From assembly GCF_002775205.1 (NCBI RefSeq), contig NC_036461.1, forward strand, positions 7,725,015 through 7,789,014: a DNA stretch of 64,000 bases, given 5' to 3'. Source of the stretch: Xiphophorus maculatus. Taxonomy: Eukaryota > Chordata > Actinopteri > Cyprinodontiformes > Poeciliidae. Numbering within the stretch: position 1 is the first letter of the stretch; each line of letters opens with the position of its first letter. Position numbers and translations under genes: made by a program. Positions 1 through 9,877 of the stretch are shown here, one piece after another. Under the pieces are notes generated by a model. It was given only the letters and a program-made list of their open reading frames with translations, did no database searches and was not told the origin of the DNA.

Positions 1-337
1 GGTAAGATAGCATAATTTTGTGAAGAAATCTTAAAATGCTTTACAGCAGCAGTAAAGCAGTTTGTCTTGGTTTCTAATTGATTAATGTGGAATGTATTTC
101 TGAAGTTACTGGTATGGAGTTCGGGTGGCACATTGGCACAGTTGTTAGCACTGTTGACTTATAACACAATGGTAGCGCATTTAGATCCTGGCTTAAGGTT
201 TTTCTGCGTGGAGTTTCCAAGTTCTTCTCGTGAATGTGTCCTTCCACAGTCCACAATAATGACTTTTAAGTTGATTGGTCACTCAAAGCCTACCCTTAGT
301 AATGAGTGTGTGTATGAACATGGTTTGTCTTTATGAT

Positions 338-430
338 GGACTGGTGACATGTCCAGGGTGTAACCTGCCTCCTATCTGAAGTCTGCTGGTGACAGGCACC
401 AGCCCCCCATAACACCCGTGACGGGTAAAA
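338..430 (+). repeat. Decayed non-LTR (LINE) 3' tail
   Basis: The stretch 'gatggactggtgacatgtcc' followed by 'agggtgtaacctgcctcc', 'caggcaccagccccc' and 'cccgtgacggg' matches the 3' tail shared by many fish LINEs, which usually ends in ATGG-type simple repeats. A degenerate ATGG repeat does occur about 250 bases further on. The family was recognised from memory of the consensus, not by a search. Confidence 0.65.
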
Positions 431-675
431 ATTCATCAATACACTGATTGCCAGTGTTTCCATCCCTGCATGGATGATGTGCTTACCATTTGTGAGAAGA
501 GTGCAAAACTCCAAATTGTGCCAGATTCCACTTGGCCTTGTTGACCAAAGGAAGTTATGTCATCAGGACACGGACTTCACACAGCCAGAACAGTTTCTTC
601 CCTGCTGCAGTCTGCCTGCCAAACAGTGGTCAACCCCGCTTCAGCTGACAATGCCCCATAATTTATTTATCTAAT

Positions 676-740
676 ATGGATAGTGGATAATATGGATAGA
701 TGGGTAGATGGATGTATTGATGGATTTATGGAGTAATATA
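676..740 (+). repeat. Degenerate (ATGG)n / (GATA)n simple repeat
   Basis: The run contains repeated 'ggatag', 'gatgggtagatgg' and 'tggatttatgg' units with interruptions. It is a simple-sequence tract inside the neurexin intron. Confidence 0.6.
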
Positions 741-1913
741 AGTCAATCAATTTGAAAAGCAATATTCCCTCATATGTAATGCTGCCCCAGGCTTTCAAAA
801 GTCCAGCTGCAGATGAGCAATTTTGGATAATGTGGTTTAACAAATCAGAATTTTATTTTATTCTCATCCTGACAAATTACTATTAATTTTGCAAAAGAAG
901 CAAGAAACTCTTTTGACGATTCAGCTAAAATGTGTGATTTTATTCCTTAGAGTCCATTATTTGAAATGGGTTCATAAGAGACAAGAAAAAAATAATTTTA
1001 TTTTCATCCTCTAGTTTGATATGAGGATAATCATATCCATCCTTTTTTTCAAATTCTACCTCAGAGTAAACAAACTATGCCTTTGTTGTTTTGTCCCGAG
1101 TTGTCATCTTTGCATCCTGAATTTGTCTCCACATTCCTTCATCCTTGAAGTCACTCTTTTACCTTTCTTTTACCTCTGTCATTTCTCCCAGCACCTCCTC
1201 AGTAGCTGTCCAACCCCTCCTCCTCTTCTCTCCTGTGCACTCCACACTCCCTCTCTTTCATCCTGTGGCAGCTATGGGATCCAGTTCATTGCTGTTCCCT
1301 TCGTTAAACAGCCAGAGTGTCCAGACTGAGCGCATACATCAAATGAAGGCTCTACATGGATTTGGACGACAAACAGAAAAGGAGTTTTACTGTCACTGAG
1401 ATAAGGTGCTTTAGGAGATATTTTAACCCTTTTGGAATTAAAAAGAGGAAGAAACAAGAGGAACATGATAAAGTAAAAACTCCAGTGGATTTACAGAATT
1501 CAGGTTTACGAATGGGTTGCCCATTTTGTGATCTACTTTCTAAGGATTCCTCAAGATATTTTTCTAGGAGTGAATGGAGAGATGATGTGAGAATAGTGAA
1601 GCACATTTGGAGCATCCAGTCAGGAGGACCAGTGAAACCACAGCTTTCAAACAGAGGAGGATGCATGAAGTGTTGATCCATCCTTACTTTTTATGGGCCA
1701 TTCATTTTGTGTTTCAGAGCAGCATATGCTCTTCTCAGGTGGATGCTTCTGTTCCTTTAGTTGACCAAGTTTAATGAACTCTGACATGAAAAGTCAGAAC
1801 TGTTGGAATTACTGGTAGCTCATCGACTCCTAATCAGCTTTATTTGCTTCAACATGAGAATATTTCATTGCAGTATTCTGACATACAGTGTGACTTTTTA
1901 AATAGTCATCATC

Positions 1914-2181
1914 ATGTGTCCCATTGGTGTTCTACCACTACGGGGTCCTAAGAAAAGGAGTTCATGTCAATTTCCTGGACTGACTGTCCTCTACCACAGT
2001 GCTTGTATTTGGTGGCTTATTTTAGGATGTAGTGCTGCATCTGCAGAGCAGAGCTCATCCTATAACCACAGACCTCGAGTGGCAACAGACCAATTCGATC
2101 AACAACTGTATGTTAGGAGGCATCGCTTCTCTCAGCCTGTATCCATTTACGGCTTTCCAGCAAATCTGAAGGGTTCTCATG
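1914..2181 (+). CDS. nrxn3: Neurexin-3 beta-specific first coding exon
   Basis: This exon encodes the N-terminus unique to beta-neurexin, a presynaptic type I membrane adhesion receptor. An in-frame TAA at 1899-1901 precedes the ATG at 1914, which is the only start before the conserved part. About 89 codons encode a basic N-terminus, a hydrophobic signal-peptide core (WWLILGCSAASA near residues 35-46), and a tail RHRFSQPVSIYGFPANLKGSHG. The tail lines up with the mammalian beta sequence ending [23 protein letters not shown]. The exon ends with one base of a codon at 2181, followed by the donor GTAAGT. G+CT across the intron makes Ala and joins cleanly to the exon at 5760. The His-rich stretch of mammalian beta-neurexins is reduced here. 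The alpha transcript would skip this exon. Paralogue (3a or 3b) was not resolved. Confidence 0.85.
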
Positions 2182-5100
2182 GTAAGTGGTAAAACTTCAA
2201 GATCTGTAAAGCTTTCAAGATTTTACTCTTCCAACTTCTTATCCATCTCGAGTTCAATAATGTAGAAAAATGGTAGGTCTGTTTGGGGTTTAATGCTTGG
2301 TTTTGAAAAAGAAATATGCTCAATAGCTGTATTGTTTAACTTGTTTCTTGCAAGCTGGTGGGATACTGCAAGGCAGACTGTTGTCAGTGTTTGTTTTGCT
2401 AAATTAAGAAGTGTTGTTCAAGGATGTTTTAGATTTTTCCTCCAAAACTTGTATTCTGCATTCCTCTCCTCAGTACGATGTTTTATAGACTTACAGTAGG
2501 GGGAACTGATGAGCTTTCAGTTTTATCTTTTTTATAATTGTTTTATTTAATTAAATTAGATCTTGATTAATTAGGTCTTATGTGCCAAAATTTCATATTT
2601 TTTCTTTGTGCAACATCCTTACAGCGATATGCATCAGGCAACATGTAAAAGTAGCCTGACTTAAGGTTTTTAAAGCTTCTAATTTGGTTTGCTAAAAAGC
2701 TAAACCCATCTAGTATAAATCCAGTTCTCCAATAATTTGACTTAGAAATATTAAAGTTAAAGCTGACTGAGACACGTTCTATTGACTGCTTTAGAAAGTG
2801 TTTTGTAAAGCCATCTTTCACACAACCACATTAATAACACTGATACATATAGCGCTATATTGTATTATGGTGCAAGCAAATATTTAGTTTTAGTTCTCTT
2901 TAGAAAACACCAGAATTTCAAGACAAACAGTAACTGTGACTACTTCCTCTGATGTCCATTAACACGGATAGACTGACAGAAAGGGTAACAACTACCATTA
3001 CTATGATGGTTATCTGCTTTATTAGACATGTACTGGGTTTCAAATATTCAGTAATTAGTGTTGGATAATCTAGTCCAGGTTTGAAGAGTCTATGTATTGA
3101 GTTTGTGAACTAGGACAGATTAAAGTTGCTCAAGGATAGTGAAAAACTAGGTGGAATCAGCTTTAGCCTTTTTTCGAAGCCAACTTCAGCTCTGTTAAAT
3201 ACAGTACTGATGTTGCTAATGGTAGTTTATACAGGCTAATGGGCAGCAGAAGACAGGCAATCCAGTGGGTGACTGGCCTCAGAATGCTACTCACTGACTT
3301 GTTCAATGTTAATACAAGTGAGTAGTCTCTTTCTCATTCTTCTTTACCGGCCACCCACTTACTGGTGCCGATTACAGAATTACACAAAGGCCCTGAATGC
3401 AGTGCCATACTTTTAGACAATCATTACTGCATATCATTTTTCAAGAAGGGCCCAGCCAAAACAGAAGACATGTAGCCCTTGATATTTATCCCAAGCCTAT
3501 TAGAGTTGCACTTAAGAGGCAGCTTTTTTTGTTTAGGTAGGACTAAGAGTAGGTGGCCAATAGGGCATACAAGATTCAAGGATTAAGTAGATTGGCAAAT
3601 TGGTTAATGTGAAGGAAATATTTCAGCATGTGGGCCAAGGACACTGGCCAAGGTCAGTTGCTACAAGGTATAATGGGCAAATGTAATGGATGACAGGGTC
3701 TCAAAATATTTATTTTGTGCATCTTTTAAGATTTAAAGATCAATAATTGGTTTAACACACTAAAATACAGCTGTACTAAATCGCTACAACTATTAATATA
3801 TGAGAGCTAAAGAGCATTTCACCAAACACGAATCAAATGTTCTGTTTCAATGAAAATGATTGGACTTATAAACCATTAAATATATTTTCTTCATTCCCAT
3901 TATTACCAGAAAATGTGTCACTCATATTTGCTTTTTAAGGAAAATTTATTTTGGTTAACCTTGCTGTCATGACACTAGATAATAATTTGAAACTATGACA
4001 CACTGATGATGGATGGTTTTCAGCTTATATAAAGAGCAACGTTAGCTGTCCTGATTTTTGTTTAAGATTTACAGCTTCTCCTTCGGTTCACTGCTAAAAA
4101 AAAAAAATTCTGCCAGCGACAATCCAAGTCAAGAGGAGAAAGCTCAGACTATGCAGGCAGAGATTTTTCTTTTCTTTTTTTTGTGAGTAGAATTGCACAG
4201 AAAGGCAATAACCATGGTAACAGTACCTTGGTTTAACTGCAATTTTTAAATAACTATTATAACTATTATGACAGAGGAGCCTTTGTGTCTTTCTATTTAA
4301 AATGAGCTAAAATGCTTTAACTAGCTATTTTTAGGAAACAAACTTTAATCTTTTGTGATAAAAAGATAAAGAACATGAATATTGTCCATATTGGCCTCTG
4401 TTTATTACTGTATAGTACAAAGCCATTGCACGAACACTAGCATCCATAACACAGTGCAGTTCATACAAAATACTGCTTTGACTATTTACTGCCATCAAGT
4501 GAAAGTAGCATGATATATAAATATTTGTTTTGCAGGGGGGGGAAAAAATCAGCACTCCTTCCCATTCCAGCTGTCCTCTTCCTAAATTCTCATAAAAAAG
4601 TCTGGAACCTTCTTCCCATGATTTAAGTATTGAGTTTGAAAACTGCAGTTTTACGCAAGTCCCTTGAATAGTTTATAAAGATTTCCTCAGAACCTTATCA
4701 TTACTCTATAGTCTTCTTTGATGTGCAAACACATGCATTAGTTCTTGCAGGAAACTGCACCCACTTTCATTACTTTTGTTCAGCTTGGTATCTGATGTAT
4801 TGTATTTGAAATATGAACTCTGACCATGACTCTAAAACAACCGACTCCCAGTAAATATTTCATTGTTCAGTGACTCCCCACGGATAAAGATAAACAGATC
4901 TTTACATCTCCCTTTTAGGTCAGAAGTGGAATAAACAAGTGAGGGATTATTTGGAAACACACTTGAAGTTTCCTCCTATATTCTGTATTAGCATATTCTT
5001 TTAGGGGGTGAATAAAAGTTTTTTTTAATTCAGGCGTAGAGAAAACTGCAGTGTTATCAGGTGACTAATTTACACAGACTAAAGCAGCTTGTGGAGAGAA

Positions 5101-5759
5101 GGGGTGAGGGGATTCTGGCTCAGGCAACAAAGTGCTTTTGTGACAAGCATTATCAACCAGAGCCAAGAATTGCCTCCTCTGCCTGTGCCTGCTCATTAGC
5201 ATTAGCTAGCCTCTGTGTTTGTTCACACATGTGTCAGATTGTGTATTTTTGTTTGCTCAATAGGTGCAGAAAATTAGCGTTCTCACAACACACCCCAGTG
5301 CAATTATTTGAATACAGATGCACTCATTCTCCAACCCTAAGTGGTCCAAATAGTTTATTGAAACTTCCATGTACTGTACATTCACATTCAATTAAGTTTC
5401 TCCAAAGGGGCACTCTTTAATAATTTCATGAACATATGAGTGGACAAAACACATAGGCACTTGGCGTATTTTATTAGGATAAAAAAAGGTAAGGATATAT
5501 CTAAGTTTCTGTTTATTTTGTGCTCATTTGATACAACAGCATCTTGGTGCCTGTTTGGTGCCTGTTGCCATTAACTCCTGCAAGACCTACTGAATCTGAC
5601 ATGTTTGATTTCAGTTTAAGTTTTTTTGGCAAAATAAGTGGTGTGTTTAAATCAAATATTCAGTGGTGTGATATGGTTTTAGTTATACTGGCAAGTTTGC
5701 TACTTATTCTGTTATTGCTGATGGTTTTTCAATTCTAATTCATTTTCTGTTCCCCTAAG
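2182..5759 (+). other. nrxn3: nrxn3 intron, no further feature recognised
   Basis: This intron of about 3.6 kb has a GTAAGT donor and a pyrimidine-rich CCCCTAAG acceptor. I see AT-rich sequence with short A and T runs and no convincing exon or mobile element. Confidence 0.7.
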
Positions 5760-5941
5760 CTGGAACCATGTACATCTTTGGCAAAGGGGGAGGCCTCATT
5801 ACATTCAACTGGCCAGCTAATGAGAGACCGAGCACCAGAACCGACAGGCTGACTGTTGGTTTCAGTACATCCCTGAAAGATGGCATATTGGTCAGAATTG
5901 ATAGCGCTCCTGGTCTGGGGGACTATCTTATGCTGCATATA
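5760..5941 (+). CDS. nrxn3: Neurexin-3 exon: start of the sixth LNS domain
   Basis: This is the first exon shared by alpha and beta forms. It encodes [15 protein letters not shown], then [15 protein letters not shown] and [17 protein letters not shown], the N-terminal strands of the last laminin-G/LNS domain, which binds neuroligins, LRRTMs and cerebellins. The match is clearly to neurexin-3 rather than -1 or -2: the '[15 protein letters not shown]' string is the NRXN3 version. The acceptor is AG at 5758-5759 and the donor GTGAGT is at 5942. The 182 bases plus one carried base give 61 codons, so the exon ends in phase 0. Confidence 0.95.
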
Positions 5942-6485
5942 GTGAGTAATCATAAACATCCATCCATTCTTGCTTTCTGCGTATTTCTGGTATATTAATT
6001 CAGACCTTTATTGAAACTGTCCATTGAAAAATGTCATTTTATCTACATTCTCATGCAAATTGCAACAGGAGTCATATGTTTATTTATTTTCTTAATTTTG
6101 ACAAGAATATCTTTGGTATGTGTCTTGTTGATGACGTCATGTTTCCAAATATAAATATTGAATTTAAGCTTTCTAGTGAGTCCTGATAAAAAACAATGAT
6201 TCTTCAAGTTAAAAATGATCTGTTTCAGAAACATTTTACTTCATGAAGTACTTAAACATAATGATTTTTTTTTATCAGTAAATGTTTACTCTTTCATCAT
6301 CTTCAACTCAAGCCCAATTCATGATTCATCAACTCTCTTTCTTTCATAAATTATATGCAAATCATCCTTGAAGTAATGAAGTAATGATCCTTCAAATTTC
6401 AGTAATAATTCCCAACCAAACAGAACATTAATAAAGAGAACTCCCAACATCTCAGTACCTTAACAATAGTATTTCCTTACTTCAG

Positions 6486-6657
6486 GAACAAGGGAAGATT
6501 GGCGTTACCTTCAACATTGGGACTGAGGATATCACTGTTCAAGAAAGCAGCACCCCAGTGAATGATTTAAAGTATCATGTGGTTCGTTTTACCAGGAATG
6601 GTGGGAATGCTACGCTGCAGGTGGATAACTGGTCAATCAATGAACACTTCCCTACAG
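6486..6657 (+). CDS. nrxn3: Neurexin-3 exon: LNS6 core
   Basis: The 172-base exon encodes [20 protein letters not shown], then [20 protein letters not shown] and NEHFPTG. These are the central strands of LNS6, including the region around the Ca2+-binding face. The acceptor is TTCAG and the donor GTACAG is at 6658. The exon ends one base into a Gly codon, the known position of alternative splice site 4. Both the 90-base cassette at 7225 and direct joining to 8396 keep the frame. Confidence 0.95.
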
Positions 6658-7224
6658 GTACAGCAATAATGGTTAATTCTCACCTGCATAACAGACGACT
6701 TCAAGAGCTCTAATGAGGCAGTGGAGTCACATTGTTGTGCCACACCTTGAAGAAGTCACTGAACAGCATCTGCCTCAAAAATTAGTGTAATTAAAGTTTT
6801 GGCTCAATGCATGTTCTTGTTCAAAAAAGAAACTTTGAATTTTAATAATGGCATCCAAGGTCTCTGTTGCTTTTTATATCTTCTTTCCCTTTCCATCAAT
6901 CTGGTTCATAATTCCTTTTGGTCAAATACACCAGGTTCCATTTCTCCATATGTGATCAGCTCTCAGGAGCCTTAGTTTTGCTTTAGCTAGTGGACACACG
7001 AATGTCTTAGAATATATAAACAGATTGCATGGTTATTGAAGAACTTACTAACATAGTCTCTAGCTAACATATAAGAATTGTTTTACTGTTTTTATGCAGA
7101 AAAGGTCAAATCTAAAACAAATCTTCCAGCTAAAATTATTTTAACCTGATGTAAAGTGTTCTTGAGTTTTTCACAATGCTGATATCAATAAATGTTTTTA
7201 TAAATGTCTTTTTAAACTTCAAAG

Positions 7225-7314
7225 GGAACAGCGACATTGAACGCTATCAAACGGCCAATAAGAAAATTCCTTTCAAATATGTCAGACCGGTAGAAGAATG
7301 GCTACAAGAGAAAG
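7225..7314 (+). CDS. nrxn3: Neurexin-3 splice-site-4 (SS4) cassette exon
   Basis: This exon is exactly 90 bases (30 codons) and in phase 1 at both ends, so it can be included or skipped without a frameshift. It encodes [20 protein letters not shown] then [10 protein letters not shown], matching the mammalian NRXN3 SS4 insert at most positions. From family knowledge, the SS4 insert switches partner choice: insert-containing forms favour cerebellin, while insert-free forms favour LRRTMs and bind neuroligin more strongly. The acceptor AAAG precedes 7225 and the donor GTAATT follows 7314. Confidence 0.93.
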
Positions 7315-8395
7315 GTAATTTAAAATAAAAACGTTCTGTTTGTCTCTACATTCCTGATGTTTAGTTGCATAAAATAGTGATATTAAAAACATGTCTTTGT
7401 TTCATCACTTTATATATTGTGTGTTTAGAATGCTTTAAAGCTATTCTGTCGAAGATTTTGAAGTAGTTCCAATTGTTCTTATGTACCAAAATAAATGTTG
7501 CTATTTATATTTAGTATAAATTTGTATTTGTATAATAAATCATAGCATAGACTGAAAATTAGAACTGAACAAGTATGAAATAGCCAAATAAATATTAACA
7601 AATGAAGCAATAAATGTGAAATAAAGCATCATCAGCCTTAATTAAAAGACAAGATGCACATATGTTTTTATTCTTCATAAGTCAGTGCATGGTGATATGT
7701 TATTGATCATAAGTGAATGCATGGTGACATGTTAGTAGAAATGAAACTTGACTTTAGCTAGCCTGTTTGTACCTCTATTAGTTACACAAATATGTTCATT
7801 TATGTTATAATCTGAATGATATAACTTTGAAATAATAAGTTATAACAATATAAGAATGTAAGTAAGTAATATATTGAAATATATTACTTCAAAATATGGT
7901 GAAGTAATATATTTTTATTGATAAAAAAAGTTATATTTTTGGAGAAAAGGTAATTCATGAAAGCTTTAAACTAACATGCAAATGTATATTTAGAGCCAAT
8001 ACAACATGTATACCTAACAACTGTACCCCAGCCTTCAACTAGGTTATGACACACCTAACTGAAAGAAATATAATTAACTTGATTTTCTAGCTTGATTTTC
8101 AGATACAGAAAATGAGATACATTAATGACCTTTAGAACCTGGCCTGCTGAGTCGTTCATCATACAATCTTTTATTCTGCCTTTCTTTTCTACAGCACTTT
8201 AAGAGTGATATGGCTTACTGGTGGAATATAGCATTGATTTGGTCACAAGTTCATACATTTTTATTGCATTAAGGGCTGACAACACAGCATCTATTATTAT
8301 CCCATAAACTATAAATTTTAACTACTATTGCTTACTTATGATTATTAAAACGTTCTTGCTGATGATTGTTTCTTGCTGTGGATGTCATTTTTTAG
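7315..8395 (+). other. nrxn3: nrxn3 intron downstream of the SS4 cassette
   Basis: About 1.1 kb of AT-rich intron. In other vertebrates STAR-family RNA-binding proteins repress SS4 inclusion through UAA-type motifs beside the cassette. TAA-containing sequence is abundant here, for example 'taataaatcatag' and repeated 'aataagttataacaatataa', but base composition alone would produce it, so I do not claim binding sites. Confidence 0.5.
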
Positions 8396-8700
8396 GACGA
8401 CAGCTTACAATTTTCAATACTCAAGCAACAATCACAGTTGGAGGTAGCGACAGAGGCCGACCTTTTCAGGGTCAGCTGGCGGGTCTGTATTACAACGGCC
8501 TGAAAGTATTGAAAATGGCAGCTGAAGCCAATGTCAACATCAAGATTAATGGCAGTGTGAGGCTGGTGGGGAATGGATCCAGTGTGGCAGGTTCAGCCAG
8601 AACCACAACCATGACTCCAGAGTTATCCAGCAACGTTTTAGAGTCGACCACCACAACCACTACAACAACCACACGGAAACACAGATCCTCCACGGTACAG
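8396..8700 (+). CDS. nrxn3: Neurexin-3 exon: end of LNS6 and O-glycan-rich stalk
   Basis: The exon encodes [35 protein letters not shown] and INGSVRLVG (end of LNS6), then a Thr/Ser stalk with nine consecutive Thr and TRKHRSS. Such stalks are heavily O-glycosylated. The acceptor is TTTTAG at 8395. Two donors lie six bases apart and both keep the frame: GTACAG after 8694 and GTGGGA after 8700. The longer form, ending Ser-Thr-Val-Gln, resembles the mammalian end ...Ile-Gln, so 8700 is preferred. Confidence 0.9.
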
Positions 8701-9807
8701 GTGGGACGGTCAACAAAACTGTGCCAATGTCTTTTTTTTTTACTTTCTTTCAAAGTGGTCTCTTAGTTCTCAAGGCTTTGTAAAAGAGTCTTAGTTTTTA
8801 AATACAGTATCCTTGAATGCCTTTTCATTCATTTTTAGTCCAGTTATGTAAGTAATAGTTTTCAGAGGAACTTTTTATTTTCTTAGGCCATTTAACTCTG
8901 ACCTGTAAATTATTGATGCAAATACATCTGTCTGACAAAGCAATTTTAAGTCTAACAAGGTGATTACTAAAGAGCCAGAAAAAGGGCAGTTTTCACATTT
9001 TACTGATTTTATTTTGAAAAAAAAGAGGGTTGGGGGGAGTAAGTAAATAAATAAACAGCATCAGTTTAAAACACATATTTAATGAAGAATGTGATGTACA
9101 ACCAAATGTTGATTAAAAATACAGGGTATTATTTTAGCTTACATTAGTTTGATATAGCTTAGCTTACCTTTGCCAAGCTTATTTTATTTCTGTTAGTATG
9201 CTGTGTAGTGCTTAGCTTTTATCTGGTCATTCACTGTGAATTGGTGAGTGTATCTATGTAAACATTAAAAGCTTTTCAAAGTTGTAAAAAGGCATAATTA
9301 ATTATTTTATATTCCATTGCATAGTTTTTTTGAGACCAATTAGTCGTACATCATATGTATCATTTTATTTATGCTGAACATATGTCAGGATCTATAAACA
9401 TTTTTTTTTATCTAAAATTTTTCTACATAATAGTTTCTATTTTTCCATTAGTTGTGTGGAGTGAATTTACTTTGTATGACCTAGAGACAATGTCAAAATG
9501 ACATTAAAACTGCAAACGCAGTATTTGTTTTGTCAAAAAAAACAAACATTTCAGATACCAGATAAGGACTACAAGCAAAAATTATTTCTGCAACAAGCAT
9601 TGCTTAACCACGTCAAGCAATGCTTATTAAATATTTGATGGTTATTTATTAATGACTAATAAATAGTCACTAAAGTCTGTTATTGACAATGGAGGCAATC
9701 AGGAAACCTCCAAACTCCTCTGTTCACCCTGTTTGTTGTTTTCTGTGCTTTCTCCTCACTCTGGATGCGCTTTGTGGTATGGTCTGATGAAGAAGCACGG
9801 GGCAGAG
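8701..9807 (+). other. nrxn3: nrxn3 intron
   Basis: AT-rich intron of about 1.1 kb. The only structure seen is an 11-bp perfect inverted repeat at 9595-9605 and 9615-9625. No exon was found. Confidence 0.6.
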
Positions 9808-9877
9808 GAAATCGTGTCCTCTGCAGAGTGTTCAAGCGATGATGAAGACTTGGAGGAGTGCGAAACAATCCATCCAG
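9808..9877 (+). CDS. nrxn3: Neurexin-3 stalk exon with acidic SAECSSDDED motif
   Basis: This exon encodes EIVSSAECSSDDEDLEECET then IHP, matching mammalian NRXN3 (LVSSAECSSDDEDFVECEP). The conserved cysteines form the disulphide loop near the membrane-proximal stalk. The start is less certain than the rest: the reading frame stays open upstream, and the AG at 9806-9807 was chosen because it gives the conserved length and phase 0. Two donors lie nine bases apart in the same phase: GTGGGC after 9877 and GTTAGT after 9886. The longer form adds Gly-Gly-Leu, which resembles the neurexin-1 stalk. Confidence 0.82.

Larger units (their letters stand above)
1..1913 (+). other. nrxn3: nrxn3 alpha intron / upstream region of the beta promoter
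   Basis: No exon is recognisable here. By gene order this is intron for the long alpha-neurexin transcript and 5'-flanking or 5'-UTR sequence for the beta transcript whose coding exon follows. The stretch holds a LINE tail near 338-430 and a degenerate ATGG-rich simple repeat near 676-740. No TATA box could be assigned with confidence. Confidence 0.6.

Noticed and set aside
8490..8753. Minus-strand frame with a poly-Val run
   Set aside because: It is the antisense of the neurexin Thr-rich stalk.
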